Below are positions 30,034 to 39,408 of a DNA stretch of 64,000 nt, one piece after another. This DNA is from Parvibaculum sp. (GTDB lineage: Bacteria; Pseudomonadota; Alphaproteobacteria; Parvibaculales; Parvibaculaceae), in contig NZ_JAUSBV010000002.1 of assembly GCF_030651915.1 (NCBI RefSeq), positions 62,001-126,000 of the forward strand. The letters run 5' to 3'. The position numbers and the translations under genes were made by a program. Each line of letters starts with the position of its first letter. Within the stretch, counting starts at the first letter, position 1. Below the pieces are notes generated by a model, which made no database searches, had not been told where the DNA came from, and was given only the letters and a program-made list of their open reading frames with translations.

Positions 30034-30810
30034 TCAACGGTTCCGGAACTGCGGCTGACGCTTCTCGACAAAGGCAGCCATGCCCTCGGTCTGATCTTCG
30101 GTCGCGAACATCGAATGGAACAGGCGGCGCTCGAAACGCACCCCTTCGGTCAGCGTCGTCTCATAGGCCCGATTGACGCTCTCTTTTGTCATCATGGCGA
30201 TCGGCAGCGACATGGCGGCGACGGTTGCCGCCGTTTTCAGCGCCTCATCGAGAAGTTCGTCTGCCGGCACGATGCGGCTGACCAGCCCGGCGCGCTCTGC
30301 CTCTTCGGCGTCCATCATGCGGCCGGTCAGGCACATTTCCATCGCCTTCGACTTGCCGACGAAACGGGTGAGCCGCTGAGAGCCGCCTGCCCCCGGCATG
30401 ACGCCGAGCTTGATTTCGGGCTGGCCGAATTTTGCGGTTTCGGCCGCGATAATGAAATCGCACATCATCGCCAGCTCGCAGCCGCCGCCCAACGCATAGC
30501 CCGCCACCGCCGCGATCACCGGCTTGCGACAGCGCGTCACGCGCTCCCAGTTGGCGGTGATGAAATCTTCCTTGTAGACATCCATGTAGGACTTCGGCTG
30601 CATCTCCTTGATATCGGCGCCGGCCGCAAAGGCCTTCGCCGAACCGGTGAGCACGATGCAATGAATATCGTCGTCGGCCTCCCAGGCATCCAGCGCCACC
30701 GTCAGCTCGTCCATCAGCGCCTTGTTGAGCGCGTTCAACGCATCCGGGCGGTTGAGCGTGATCAGGCCGACCGCACCTTTCTTTTCAACCAGGATGTTGA
30801 GATAAGCCAT
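30034..30810 (-). CDS. Enoyl-CoA hydratase (crotonase family)
   Basis: A 258-residue crotonase-fold enzyme hydrating trans-2-enoyl-CoA in beta-oxidation. Both catalytic glutamates are present, in [11 protein letters not shown] and in [15 protein letters not shown]; the oxyanion-hole segment is [10 protein letters not shown]. These match short-chain enoyl-CoA hydratase rather than isomerases. Single gene on the minus strand between mutM and rpsT. Confidence 0.93.
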   Translation of the reverse strand: MAYLNILVEKKGAVGLITLNRPDALNALNKALMDELTVALDAWEADDDIHCIVLTGSAKAFAAGADIKEMQPKSYMDVYKEDFITANWERVTRCRKPVIAAVAGYALGGGCELAMMCDFIIAAETAKFGQPEIKLGVMPGAGGSQRLTRFVGKSKAMEMCLTGRMMDAEEAERAGLVSRIVPADELLDEALKTAATVAAMSLPIAMMTKESVNRAYETTLTEGVRFERRLFHSMFATEDQTEGMAAFVEKRQPQFRNR

Positions 30811-30861
30811 TCGTCTCTCCTGTTACGGGTATTGAATTGCGGGGCGGGGCCGGAGGCGGCC

Positions 30862-31266
30862 CTATTCGGGCGTGATTGAGAAGCGCACTTCCGTTCGCGC
30901 GACGGCGTCGCTCGACTGCGACACAATCTGGATTTCAAGCTTCTCGCCTTCGCGACCGAAAATCAGCAATCCGCCGATCAGTTCCAGCCGCTCGTTCCGT
31001 GTCCAGCCAAGCTGCGGCAGCGTCTCGACATAGAAGGCGCGGACCTTTTCCGGTGCGACATCGCCGCGCGCCACCGTGCGCACGATACGGCCCGTCGGCT
31101 TGTCGAAGGCGATGCCGCCATCACCGGTCTCGCTCAGACCGTCCATCAACGGCATGTCCTCGACCTTGTCGAGATAACCACCCGCGGCAAGCGCCGCCGC
31201 AGGCAGCGCAGAAAGCGCAAACAGAACAATGAGACTGGTGCGCAGGAAGACGGCGGCTCTCGTCAT
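30862..31266 (-). CDS. Exported hypothetical protein next to mutM
   Basis: A 134-residue protein with an N-terminal signal peptide (hydrophobic LIVLFALSALPAAALA, then AGG). The mature part, GRIVRTVARGDVAPEKVRAF followed by VETLPQLGWTR, resembles small periplasmic proteins that pair with mutM in alphaproteobacteria, but no function is known to me. The start ATG at 31266 lies 9 bp beyond the end of mutM, implying cotranscription. Confidence 0.7.
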   Translation of the reverse strand: MTRAAVFLRTSLIVLFALSALPAAALAAGGYLDKVEDMPLMDGLSETGDGGIAFDKPTGRIVRTVARGDVAPEKVRAFYVETLPQLGWTRNERLELIGGLLIFGREGEKLEIQIVSQSSDAVARTEVRFSITPE

Positions 31267-31274
31267 TTGTGTCA

Positions 31275-32156
31275 CTACCTCTGGCACGACGAACAGAAGA
31301 AGGTCGACCGTCCCGATTGCACAATGCGGCTCACGGTACCGCCACAGCGCGTCTTTGAACAGGCTTCACCTTCGCGGTCATAGACGGCGAAGGAATGCTG
31401 GAAGTAACCCAGTTCTCCATCGGTATGGGCATAATCGCGCAAGGTCGACCCGCCGGCCATGATCGCATCCTGTAAAACATCGCGGATCGCGCCGGCAAGC
31501 CGCGACGAACGCAGAGGCGTCGCTACGGAAGCCGCAGATCGCCGGGGCGACAGGCCGGCGCGAAACAGCGCCTCGCAGACATAGATATTGCCGAGGCCGG
31601 CAACCGTGTGCTGGTCGAGCAGCGCCGCCTTGATCGGGGCCCGGCGCCCGGTCAACCGTTCGGCCAGCACCGCGGCCGAGAATTCATTGCCAAGGGGTTC
31701 TGGCCCGATCCCGGCCAAGTGCCTGCACGTCGCAAGTGCGGCCTCCGGCACGAGGTCCATAAAGCCGAAACGGCGGTGATCGGCATAGACGATACGGGCA
31801 CCGTCTTCCATGTCGAAGACGATATGGTCGTGGCGTTCTCCGCCGGGCATTCCATGATGAAAGTGCCCAGGCGCCCGGGTGCCCATCGGCTCGTGAACGG
31901 TGAACCGGCCCGACATGCCGAGATGCATGATCAACACCTCCGCCTCGACCTGCGCCGTTTCATCGAGATGGACGAGGATGTATTTGGCGCGGCGGTCGAG
32001 GCGGGACGCGCGGCGGCCTTTCAGCCGCTCGGCAAAACGGGCCGGCAATGGAAATCGCAGATCCGGCCGGCGCTGTGTCACATGCGCGAACCGACCGCCC
32101 TCAAGGACGGGGGCAAGGCCGCGACGGACGGTTTCGACTTCGGGAAGCTCGGGCAT
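31275..32156 (-). CDS. mutM: Formamidopyrimidine-DNA glycosylase
   Basis: Base-excision repair enzyme removing 8-oxoguanine, 293 residues. The N-terminal catalytic [13 protein letters not shown] (Pro2 nucleophile, Glu3) fixes the start at ATG 32156. The C-terminal zinc finger is complete, with CSKTRC and FFCSSCQR. It diverges from ubiE with 67 bp between the two starts, so the promoters are back to back. Confidence 0.96.
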   Translation of the reverse strand: MPELPEVETVRRGLAPVLEGGRFAHVTQRRPDLRFPLPARFAERLKGRRASRLDRRAKYILVHLDETAQVEAEVLIMHLGMSGRFTVHEPMGTRAPGHFHHGMPGGERHDHIVFDMEDGARIVYADHRRFGFMDLVPEAALATCRHLAGIGPEPLGNEFSAAVLAERLTGRRAPIKAALLDQHTVAGLGNIYVCEALFRAGLSPRRSAASVATPLRSSRLAGAIRDVLQDAIMAGGSTLRDYAHTDGELGYFQHSFAVYDREGEACSKTRCGGTVSRIVQSGRSTFFCSSCQR

Positions 32157-32223
32157 GGCGGCTTTCAAGACTGGCGGGGGATCAAAGTAGCGCCACCGGC
32201 GGCGGCGCGCTATGGTCCGGCGC

Positions 32224-33024
32224 ATGAGCGCAGACACAAAAAATCGGGCCAAAACGGGCGCTTCCGATGTCCCGGAGGGCGAGACCCATTTCGGCTTCCG
32301 GACTGTTCGTGAGGGCGAGAAGGCCAAGCTCGTTCACGAGGTTTTCGAGCAGGTGGCCGAACGCTACGATCTGATGAACGACCTGATGTCGGGCGGTCTT
32401 CACCGCGCCTGGAAACAGGCGATGATCGATTGGCTCAACCCGCCGCAGAGCGCCCGGCCGTTCCATCTGATCGACGTGGCCGGCGGAACCGGCGACATTG
32501 CCTTCCGTTTTCTCGACCGGGCCGGCGCTGGCGCACAAGTGACCGTTTGCGACATCAACAAGCACATGCTGGGCGTCGGCCAGGGCCGCGCCGAGGCAAA
32601 GGACTATGAAGGCCGTGTCGCCTTTGCTTGCGGCGATGCCGAGGCATTGCCCTTTCCCGACCGTTCGTTCGATGCCTACACCATCGCTTTCGGCATTCGC
32701 AATGTGACGCATATCGAGCATGCGCTGAGGGATGCCTATCGCGTGCTGAAGCCGGGTGGACGGTTTCTCTGCCTCGAGTTTTCCCATGTTGCCGTTCCGG
32801 GACTTGAGGAGATCTACAATGCCTACTCCTTCGCCGCGATCCCGCGCATGGGCGAATGGGTGACCGGCGACGGCGCGCCCTATCAGTATCTTGTTGAAAG
32901 CATAAGGCGCTTTCCGGAGCAGGAGACGTTCAAGCGCATGATTGCGGAAGCCGGCTTCGGCAATGCGCGGTACCGCAATCTCACCGGCGGCGTGGCGGCG
33001 CTGCATTCCGGCTGGCGTCTCTGA
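32224..33024 (+). CDS. ubiE: Ubiquinone/menaquinone biosynthesis C-methyltransferase UbiE
   Basis: SAM-dependent C-methyltransferase of quinone synthesis, 266 residues. [19 protein letters not shown], the SAM loop [13 protein letters not shown], and [21 protein letters not shown] with the end [14 protein letters not shown] are all UbiE signatures. An ATG 12 bp upstream (32212) is an alternative start. Followed two bases later by ubiB, clearly one operon. Confidence 0.95.
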   Translation: MSADTKNRAKTGASDVPEGETHFGFRTVREGEKAKLVHEVFEQVAERYDLMNDLMSGGLHRAWKQAMIDWLNPPQSARPFHLIDVAGGTGDIAFRFLDRAGAGAQVTVCDINKHMLGVGQGRAEAKDYEGRVAFACGDAEALPFPDRSFDAYTIAFGIRNVTHIEHALRDAYRVLKPGGRFLCLEFSHVAVPGLEEIYNAYSFAAIPRMGEWVTGDGAPYQYLVESIRRFPEQETFKRMIAEAGFGNARYRNLTGGVAALHSGWRL

Positions 33025-33026
33025 CG

Positions 33027-34634
33027 ATGCTGCGCGCCCTCCGTTCCATTGGTCGGCTTGCTCGCGCGGCGCGCATTCTCGGCCGTTACGACGCGCTGAT
33101 GCCGCTCGAACTGCGGGGCGAGATGCCGGCGGCACTACTGGCTTTGTTGCCGCTTGCCAAGATTCGGTTTCCCTGGGAAGCGCCGCCGCAGGAAATCGCC
33201 GGCAGCGCGGGTGAGCGGCTCGCCACCGCGCTGGCGGCGCTCGGGCCGTCTTACATCAAGCTCGGGCAATTTCTGGCAACGCGGCCCGACATTATCGGCG
33301 CCGAACTGGCGCAGGATCTCACTTCGTTGCAGGACAAGTTGCCACCCTTCTCGATGGCCGAAGCCCGCGTCATCGTCGAAGAAGGCATCGGCAAGCCGGT
33401 CGAAGCCTTGTTCAGCACCTTCAGCGAGCCGATCGCGGCAGCCTCGATCGCGCAGGTCCATCGTGCGCGGACACGACCCGACGGAGAAAATGCCGAGGGT
33501 CGCGATGTCGCCGTGAAGGTGCTGCGGCCCGGCATCGAAATGCGCTTTGCCGCCGATCTCGACAGTTTTTTCTGGGCCGCCGAAACAGTCGAGCGGCTCT
33601 ACGCGCCAGCACGTCGGCTCAGACCCGTCGAGATCGTGCAGACGCTGGCCGACAGCGTAAAGCTTGAAATGGATCTCCGGCTCGAAGCGGCGGCCATGTC
33701 GGAAATGGCCGAAAACACCGCGAAGGACGAGGGCTTTCGCGTGCCGCAGATCGACTGGGAACTGACAGCGAAGCGCGTGATGACGATGGAATGGGTCGAG
33801 GGCATCGCGGCCTCCGACCGCGCGGCGCTTGTCGCCGCCGGTCACGACATGAAGCGGCTGGGACGACAGGTCATCCAGTCCTTCCTGACCCATGCACTGC
33901 GCGACGGCTTCTTTCATGCCGACATGCATCAGGGCAATCTCTTCGTCGATGCGGAAGGCGGGATCGTCGCCGTCGATTTCGGCATTATGGGCCGCATCGG
34001 ACCGAATGAGCGGCGCTTCCTGGCCGAAATTCTCTATGGCTTCATCACGCGCGACTACACTCGCGTCGCCGAGATTCACTTCGAAGCCGGCTATGTGCCG
34101 AGTTCGAAAAGCATTCACGCCTTTGCCCAGGCATTGCGTTCGGTCGGCGAACCGATTTTCGGGCGTTCGGCGCGGGAAGTTTCGATGGGAAAGCTGCTTT
34201 CGCAGCTCTTCCAGGTGACCGAGCAGTTCGACATGAAGACGCGGCCGGAGCTGATCCTGTTGCAGAAGACGATGGTCGTCGTCGAGGGCGTCGCGCGGCA
34301 TTTCGACCCCGATCACAATATCTGGGAGAGCGCCGAGCCGGTGCTCAAGGCGTGGATGATCGAGCGGATGGCGCCCGAAACACGCATTGAGGAGGCAGCG
34401 GCGGGCGCGTTGCAGCTCGGCCGCATGATGAGCCACTTGCCGGAGGTGCTCGACCGCGCCGAACGCACCGCGCGTCTTCTTGCCGAGAGTGTCGACGAGG
34501 ACGGTGTGCGCATTCACCCGTCATCCGCCGATGCCATTGCCCGCGCGCAGGACCGGCAGCGCGGATATGCAACGCCGCTTCTCTGGCTCGCCGTCGGCGC
34601 ATTGGCGGCCTTGTTGATCGCCAACCTCATATAA
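33027..34634 (+). CDS. ubiB: Ubiquinone biosynthesis protein UbiB (ABC1/ADCK kinase-like)
   Basis: Atypical kinase-like ATPase of 535 residues required for ubiquinone synthesis. The family KxGQ motif is in YIKLGQFLATRPD; AAASIAQVHRAR, HADMHQGNLFVD and AVDFGIMG give the nucleotide and metal sites. The C-terminal ~20 residues (LWLAVGALAALLIANLI) form a membrane anchor. Together with UbiE it serves the respiratory quinone pool that RegB senses. Confidence 0.94.
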   Translation: MLRALRSIGRLARAARILGRYDALMPLELRGEMPAALLALLPLAKIRFPWEAPPQEIAGSAGERLATALAALGPSYIKLGQFLATRPDIIGAELAQDLTSLQDKLPPFSMAEARVIVEEGIGKPVEALFSTFSEPIAAASIAQVHRARTRPDGENAEGRDVAVKVLRPGIEMRFAADLDSFFWAAETVERLYAPARRLRPVEIVQTLADSVKLEMDLRLEAAAMSEMAENTAKDEGFRVPQIDWELTAKRVMTMEWVEGIAASDRAALVAAGHDMKRLGRQVIQSFLTHALRDGFFHADMHQGNLFVDAEGGIVAVDFGIMGRIGPNERRFLAEILYGFITRDYTRVAEIHFEAGYVPSSKSIHAFAQALRSVGEPIFGRSAREVSMGKLLSQLFQVTEQFDMKTRPELILLQKTMVVVEGVARHFDPDHNIWESAEPVLKAWMIERMAPETRIEEAAAGALQLGRMMSHLPEVLDRAERTARLLAESVDEDGVRIHPSSADAIARAQDRQRGYATPLLWLAVGALAALLIANLI

Positions 34635-34636
34635 AC

Positions 34637-34663
34637 AAAGGAAATTTTATTCCTATTTCCTTT
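34637..34663 (+). terminator. Terminator-like hairpin after ubiB
   Basis: Perfect 9-bp arms AAAGGAAAT (34637-34645) and ATTTCCTTT (34655-34663) begin three bases after the ubiB stop, followed by CTTTCCC. AT-rich stem and a short T tract; moderate strength. Confidence 0.55.
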
Positions 34664-34681
34664 CTTTCCCTGTCGATGGAT

Positions 34682-34723
34682 TTGATCTACAAATCTTCAG
34701 CGTGAATACTTATATTTTCACGC
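34682..34723 (+). promoter_or_regulatory. coaBC promoter overlapping an inverted repeat
   Basis: -35-like TTGATC (34682-34687), 17-bp spacer, -10-like AATACT (34705-34710). GCGTGAA (34700-34706) and TTCACGC (34717-34723) form an inverted repeat around the -10, so a bound protein would block the promoter. Confidence 0.5.
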
Positions 34724-34784
34724 AGAGCGCAGCAGAACCTCACGGGAGGTCTCTCTGTTGCGACCTCGACGCGAGGAGAGAGAG

Positions 34785-36029
34785 TTGGCCGAGAGCATTC
34801 TGAGCGGACGGCGCGTGCTGCTGATTATCGGCGGCGGGATCGCCGCCTATAAAAGTCTGGAACTGATCCGGCGGCTCAGGGAACGCGGCGCCAATGTGCG
34901 CGCAATCATGACGGCGGCGGCGCATGAGTTTGTAACCCCGCTTTCGGTTTCGAGCCTGAGCGGTGACAAGGTCTATGCCGATCTCTTCGACCTCACCGAC
35001 GAAGCGGAAATGGGCCATATCGAATTGTCGCGCGATGCCGATCTGCTGGTCGTCGCGCCGGCGACCGCCGATCTGATGGCAAAGATGGCGCATGGCATCG
35101 CGGGCGATCTTGCCAGCACGGCGCTGCTGGCCACCGACAAGAAAGTGCTGATCGCGCCGGCGATGAATGTGCGGATGTGGACGCATCGCGCAACGCAGCG
35201 CAATTTCGAAACGCTGCTTGCCGACGGCGTCGATTTCGTCGGCCCGAACGAAGGCGACATGGCCTGCGGCGAATATGGACCGGGGCGCATGGCGGAGCCG
35301 GCCGAAATTCTTGCGGCCATTGAAGCGCATTTCGCCGAGCTCGCCTTCCCCGGCGGTGGCCCGCTGAAAGGCAAGCGTGTGCTCATCACGTCGGGGCCGA
35401 CGCATGAGCCGATCGATCCGGTGCGCTATCTGGCCAATCGTTCGTCCGGCAAGCAGGGCTATGCAATCGCGCAGGCCGTGGCGCGCCTCGGCGCCGAGAC
35501 GGTGCTCGTTTCCGGCCCGACCAACCTGCCCTCCCCGCCCGGCGTGACGATGACGCGCGTCGAGACCGCACGCGAGATGCTGTCGGCCTGCGAAGCGGCG
35601 CTGCCGGCCGATATCGCGATCTGCGCGGCGGCCGTTGCCGACTGGCGCGTCGCCAGCGATGCCGAACAGAAGCTCAAGAAGCAGCCGGGCGAACAGGCGC
35701 CGGCGCTGATGCTGGTCGAGAACCCCGATATTCTGGCGACGCTGTCGCATCTGACCGCGAACCGCCCGCGGCTCGTTATCGGCTTTGCGGCCGAGACCGA
35801 AAAGGTGATCGAGCATGCGGTCGCCAAACGACAGCGCAAGGGCTGCGACTGGATCGTCGCCAATGACGTGTCGCCGGCGACCGGCGTGATGGGCGGTGAC
35901 CTCAACACGGTGCATCTGATCACGCGCGAGGGACAGGAAGACTGGCCGCTCTTGCCGAAGCAGGCGGTTGCCGAGCGGCTCGCACGCCGCATCGCCGATC
36001 ATTTCTCAACCGCAAAGGCCGCCGAATGA
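34785..36029 (+). CDS. coaBC: Bifunctional phosphopantothenoylcysteine decarboxylase/synthetase
   Basis: Two steps of coenzyme A synthesis. The N-terminal flavin-dependent CoaC domain has [16 protein letters not shown] and PAMNVRMW, with the active Cys in [14 protein letters not shown]. The C-terminal CoaB domain has [28 protein letters not shown] and DWIVANDV. About 414 residues. The TTG at 34785 follows GAGGAG; a second TTG at 34758 also has GGGAGGT, so the start is unsettled. It overlaps dut by ATGA. Confidence 0.94.
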   Translation: MAESILSGRRVLLIIGGGIAAYKSLELIRRLRERGANVRAIMTAAAHEFVTPLSVSSLSGDKVYADLFDLTDEAEMGHIELSRDADLLVVAPATADLMAKMAHGIAGDLASTALLATDKKVLIAPAMNVRMWTHRATQRNFETLLADGVDFVGPNEGDMACGEYGPGRMAEPAEILAAIEAHFAELAFPGGGPLKGKRVLITSGPTHEPIDPVRYLANRSSGKQGYAIAQAVARLGAETVLVSGPTNLPSPPGVTMTRVETAREMLSACEAALPADIAICAAAVADWRVASDAEQKLKKQPGEQAPALMLVENPDILATLSHLTANRPRLVIGFAAETEKVIEHAVAKRQRKGCDWIVANDVSPATGVMGGDLNTVHLITREGQEDWPLLPKQAVAERLARRIADHFSTAKAAE

Positions 36030-36502
36030 CGCTCATGATCGATGTCCGCGTGCAAAGGCTGCCGCATGCGGAAGGACTGCCGCTGCCGCGCTACGAAACG
36101 GCGGGCGCGGCGGGCATGGATCTCATTGCAGCCCTTCCCGAGGATACGCCGCTGATGCTGGCGCCCGGCGCGCGGGCGCTGGTGCCGACGGGACTTGCAA
36201 TCGCCCTGCCGCAAGGCTTCGAAGCGCAAGTCCGGCCGCGTTCGGGGCTTGCCGCCAAGAACGGCGTCACCGTTCTCAATTCGCCGGGCACGGTCGATTG
36301 CGACTATCGTGGCGAAGTGAAGGTCATTCTTGTCAATCACGGGGCCGAGGCCTTTCTGATCGAACGCGGCACGCGCATCGCGCAGATGGTGGTGGCGCCG
36401 GTGACGCAAGCCAGGTTCAACGAAGTCGAGACGCTCGACGAGACGGCGCGCGGGCAGGGCGGTTTCGGCTCGACCGGCACATCGGGCATTGCGGGAAAAT
36501 AG
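36026..36502 (+). CDS. dut: dUTP diphosphatase
   Basis: Trimeric dUTPase, 158 residues, hydrolysing dUTP to dUMP to keep uracil out of DNA. The five motifs are visible: [40 protein letters not shown] and GQGGFGSTG. The start ATG overlaps the coaBC stop by four bases; this coaBC-dut pairing is common in alphaproteobacteria. Confidence 0.96.
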   Translation: MTLMIDVRVQRLPHAEGLPLPRYETAGAAGMDLIAALPEDTPLMLAPGARALVPTGLAIALPQGFEAQVRPRSGLAAKNGVTVLNSPGTVDCDYRGEVKVILVNHGAEAFLIERGTRIAQMVVAPVTQARFNEVETLDETARGQGGFGSTGTSGIAGK

Positions 36503-36518
36503 CGGGGGCGACGGGTCG

Positions 36519-36968
36519 ATGCTGAGACTTTCCAAGAAAACCTGGCTGGCGCTCGAGGCGGTGGTCGACGTCGCGATCAATGCGCGGCCCGATCCCGTGC
36601 AGTCGAAGGAAATCACCAAGCGGCAGGGCATTCCGCAGCGCTATCTCGAACAGGTGATGCAGCAGCTCGTGCATGCCGGCATCCTGAAAGGCGTGCGCGG
36701 TCCGCGCGGCGGTTATACGCTGGCGCGCGAGCGGCGGCGCATTGCGGTCGGCGAGGTGGTGCGCGTGGTCGGCGCCATGGAAGCGTCAGACGAACCGACC
36801 AGCAGCGGCCCGTCGGAACTCGGCGAGCGCGTGATTGCCCCCTTGTGGGAGGAGGTTCAACGCGATCTGATGGAGAAGCTTGACGGTATCACGATTGCGG
36901 ATCTGTGCCAGAAGGCGGAGGAAGCAGGAGTTGGAAGTTCGAAGCCGACAGCCGATTTCACCATCTGA
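36519..36968 (+). CDS. Rrf2 family transcriptional regulator (CymR-like)
   Basis: A 149-residue Rrf2 winged-helix regulator: LSKKTWLALEAVVDVA, then QRYLEQVMQQLVHAGILKGVRG and the wing GPRGGYTLARE. It has only one Cys (DLCQKA), so it lacks the three-Cys Fe-S site of IscR, NsrR and RirA. Its position 43 bp before cysK matches CymR-type regulators, which bind CysK and repress sulfur genes when cysteine is ample; that role is inference from context. Confidence 0.85.
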   Translation: MLRLSKKTWLALEAVVDVAINARPDPVQSKEITKRQGIPQRYLEQVMQQLVHAGILKGVRGPRGGYTLARERRRIAVGEVVRVVGAMEASDEPTSSGPSELGERVIAPLWEEVQRDLMEKLDGITIADLCQKAEEAGVGSSKPTADFTI

Positions 36969-37011
36969 CATGCATTGAGCGAAATTTTCAGCCGAGGCCC
37001 GGGAGGCCAGC

Positions 37012-37974
37012 ATGAGCAACAGCAGCAAGAAGCCCGGACGCGGGCGCGTCTATGACAGCATCATCGAAACCATCGGCGATACGCCGCTGGTGCGTCTCAA
37101 CCGGATGGCGAAGGAAGCCGGCGTCGTCGCCGACATTCTGCTGAAGCTCGAATTCTTCAATCCGCTGTCAAGCGTCAAGGACCGCATCGGCGTCTCGATG
37201 ATCGAAGCGCTGGAGCGGCAGGGCAAGATCGCCGAGAACACGGTCATCATCGAGCCGACATCGGGGAACACGGGCATCGCGCTTGCCTTCGTTTGTGCCG
37301 CCAAAGGCTACAAGCTCATTCTCTGCATGCCGGAGAGCATGTCGATCGAACGGCGCAAGATGCTGGCGCTGCTGGGCGCGCAGCTTGAGCTGACGCCGCG
37401 CGAGAAAGGCATGAAGGGCGCGATTGCGCGCGCCGAAGAACTGCTGGCGCAGTATCCGAATTCGGTGATGCCGCAGCAATTCGACAATCCGGCCAATCCG
37501 GAAATTCACCGCACCACAACGGCCGAGGAAATCTGGAACGACACCGACGGCAAGGTCGATGTCGTGATTTCGGGTATCGGCACGGCGGGCACTTTCACCG
37601 GCGTCGGCTCGGTGCTGAAGGCACGCAAGCCGGGCATGAAGATGATCGCGGTCGAACCGGAGGACAGCCCCGTGCTATCGGGCGGACAGCCGGGACCGCA
37701 CATGATTCAAGGGATCGGCGCCGGTTTCGCGCCGGGCAATCTCGACAAGTCGCTGATCGACGAGGTCATTACCATCGGCAACGAAACCGCTTTCGAGCAT
37801 GCGCGCAAGGTGGCGCGGATGGAAGGTATAGCCTGCGGCATCTCGTCGGGTGCGGCAATTGCGGTGGCGCTCGAAGTCGGCGCGCGGCCGGAGATGAAGG
37901 GCAAGACGATCGTCGTGATCATCCCGTCCTTTGCCGAACGCTATTTGTCGACGGCGCTCTTCGACGGTCTCTGA
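37012..37974 (+). CDS. cysK: Cysteine synthase A (O-acetylserine sulfhydrylase)
   Basis: PLP enzyme making cysteine from O-acetylserine and sulfide, 320 residues. The PLP lysine is in [11 protein letters not shown], the substrate loop is [11 protein letters not shown], and the phosphate loop is [16 protein letters not shown] stands six bases before the ATG. It is probably cotranscribed with the Rrf2 gene. The 3' end overlaps the convergent hxlR by 34 bp. Confidence 0.95.
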   Translation: MSNSSKKPGRGRVYDSIIETIGDTPLVRLNRMAKEAGVVADILLKLEFFNPLSSVKDRIGVSMIEALERQGKIAENTVIIEPTSGNTGIALAFVCAAKGYKLILCMPESMSIERRKMLALLGAQLELTPREKGMKGAIARAEELLAQYPNSVMPQQFDNPANPEIHRTTTAEEIWNDTDGKVDVVISGIGTAGTFTGVGSVLKARKPGMKMIAVEPEDSPVLSGGQPGPHMIQGIGAGFAPGNLDKSLIDEVITIGNETAFEHARKVARMEGIACGISSGAAIAVALEVGARPEMKGKTIVVIIPSFAERYLSTALFDGL

Positions 37975-38441
37975 GGAACAACAAAGCCCGCCGGCGCGCC
38001 GGGACCGGGCTCGGCCGTCATCGCGCGCGCGTCGAGCGGTTCGCCGCATTCCGAACAGGTCGGCACGGCATGCGCGACATGACCGCAGGCCTTGTGACGG
38101 CGCAGCAATGGCGGGCCTTTCTTGCCCGACATGTATTCGTCGCCCCAGTCGAGAAGTGCCAGCAGCGCCGGATAGAGCGCCAGACCTTTTTCGGTCAGTC
38201 GATATTCTTCGCGGCGCGGGCGCTCCTGATAGGGAATTTTTTCAAGGACGCCGGCCTCGGTCAGTTTTTTCAGGCGATCGGCCAGCACGTGGCGGGCGAT
38301 GCCGAGACGCTGCTCGAATTCCTCGAAACGCCGTATGCGGAGGAAGCATTCACGCAACACCAGCAGCGTCCAGCGATCGCCGACAACCGACAGGGTGCGG
38401 GCAAGCGAGCAGTGTTCGCGGTCGAGTTCTTCCCAGCGCAT
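37941..38441 (-). CDS. HxlR family transcriptional regulator
   Basis: A 166-residue MarR-fold regulator of the HxlR family: [37 protein letters not shown] and the wing [14 protein letters not shown]-terminal extension carries ACGH and CSECG, which could bind zinc or sense thiol stress. It has AAGGAGC before the ATG and a TATACT box at 38466-38461. The divergent SDR gene and the repeat array between them make it the prime candidate to control the SDR-isomerase-thioesterase genes. Confidence 0.88.
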   Translation of the reverse strand: MRWEELDREHCSLARTLSVVGDRWTLLVLRECFLRIRRFEEFEQRLGIARHVLADRLKKLTEAGVLEKIPYQERPRREEYRLTEKGLALYPALLALLDWGDEYMSGKKGPPLLRRHKACGHVAHAVPTCSECGEPLDARAMTAEPGPGAPAGFVVPQRPSKSAVDK

Positions 38442-38460
38442 CGGAGCTCCTTTTGACGCC

Positions 38461-38466
38461 AGTATA
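38461..38466 (-). promoter_or_regulatory. hxlR -10 box
   Basis: TATACT on the minus strand, 20 bp before the hxlR start, with only a weak -35 (TTCCGA at 17 bp). The poor -35 suggests dependence on an activator, possibly one bound to the array upstream at 38521-38601. Confidence 0.45.
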
Positions 38467-38520
38467 GCTTGACAAGTTCCCTTTCGGAACCCATTCTGAC
38501 ATTACCGTTCTGAAACGGAA

Positions 38521-38601
38521 CTGACAATTGTGACAGCGAATTTGACAGCGGAACCCCCCCTCTGTCACGAAACTGTCACAAAACTGTCACAAAACTGTCA
38601 C
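38521..38601. promoter_or_regulatory. Phased CTGTCAC repeat array between hxlR and the SDR gene
   Basis: CTGTCAC starts at 38562, 38573, 38584 and 38595, exactly 11 bp apart. To the left lie seven C, then inverted copies TTGACAG (38542-38548) and GTGACAG (38530-38536). Read toward hxlR, the order is GTGACAG x4, GAGGGGGGG, TTCCGCTG, CTGTCA. This matches the phaZ module at 14778-14838, and the 89-bp distance to the hxlR start is close to the 94 bp at phaZ. Confidence 0.7.
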
Positions 38602-38656
38602 AAATGATTTTGCCCGGCCCCAAGGGGGATCGGCGATCACCCCGGAGGAGATGATT

Positions 38657-39385
38657 ATGGGAAGCCAGAAAGTCGCATTGATCATCGGCGCAGGTGACGC
38701 GACCGGCGGGGCGGTGGCGCGACGCTTCGCCAAGGGGGGATATGTCGCCTGCGTGACGCGGCGCTCGGAAGAAAAACTTATCCCCCTCATCCAGCAGATC
38801 GAAGCCGAGGGGGGACGCGCGCGCGGCTTCGGATCGGACGCGCGGAAGGAAGAGGACGTCGTCGAACTTTTCGCGACCATCGAGCGCGAGGTGGGGCCGA
38901 TCGAGGTGATGGTCTTCAATATCGGCGCCAATGTGAATTTTCCGATCCGCGAGATGACCGAGCGCGTCTATCGCAAGGTCTGGGAGATGGCGGCGCTGGC
39001 CGGCTTTCTGACCGGCCGCGAGGCGGCGCGGGTGATGGTGCCGCGCGGGCAGGGCACGATCATTTTTACCGGCGCGACCGCAAGCTTGCGCGGCGGGCCC
39101 GGCTTCAGTGCGTTTGCTGGCGCCAAATTCGCGCTGCGGGCGCTGGCGCAGAGCATGGCGCGCGAGCTCGGACCGCAGGGCATCCATGTCGCCCATCCGA
39201 TCATCGACGGCGCCATCGACACGGCCTTCATCCGCGACAATTTTCCGGAGCGCTACAAGCTGAAGGCCGAGGACGGGATCCTCAATCCCGACCATATCGC
39301 CGATGCCTATTGGCACATTCATGCCCAACCGCGCAGCGCCTGGACGCATGAGCTCGACCTCAGGCCGTGGATGGAAACCTTCTGA
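38657..39385 (+). CDS. SDR family protein lacking the catalytic Tyr
   Basis: A 242-residue short-chain dehydrogenase/reductase fold. The nucleotide loop is modified (IIGAGDATGGAVARRFA) and NIGANVNFP replaces the usual NNAG. Ser143 (ATASLRG) is present, but the YxxxK motif reads F153-AGA-K157. Without Tyr, ordinary hydride-transfer chemistry is doubtful; it may act as an atypical reductase or isomerase. The ATG at 38657 lies six bases after GGAGGAG, better placed than the ATG at 38651. First gene of the cluster diverging from hxlR. Confidence 0.8.
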   Translation: MGSQKVALIIGAGDATGGAVARRFAKGGYVACVTRRSEEKLIPLIQQIEAEGGRARGFGSDARKEEDVVELFATIEREVGPIEVMVFNIGANVNFPIREMTERVYRKVWEMAALAGFLTGREAARVMVPRGQGTIIFTGATASLRGGPGFSAFAGAKFALRALAQSMARELGPQGIHVAHPIIDGAIDTAFIRDNFPERYKLKAEDGILNPDHIADAYWHIHAQPRSAWTHELDLRPWMETF

Positions 39386-39408
39386 CCAAACCCAAGAGGG
39401 GAACGCAA

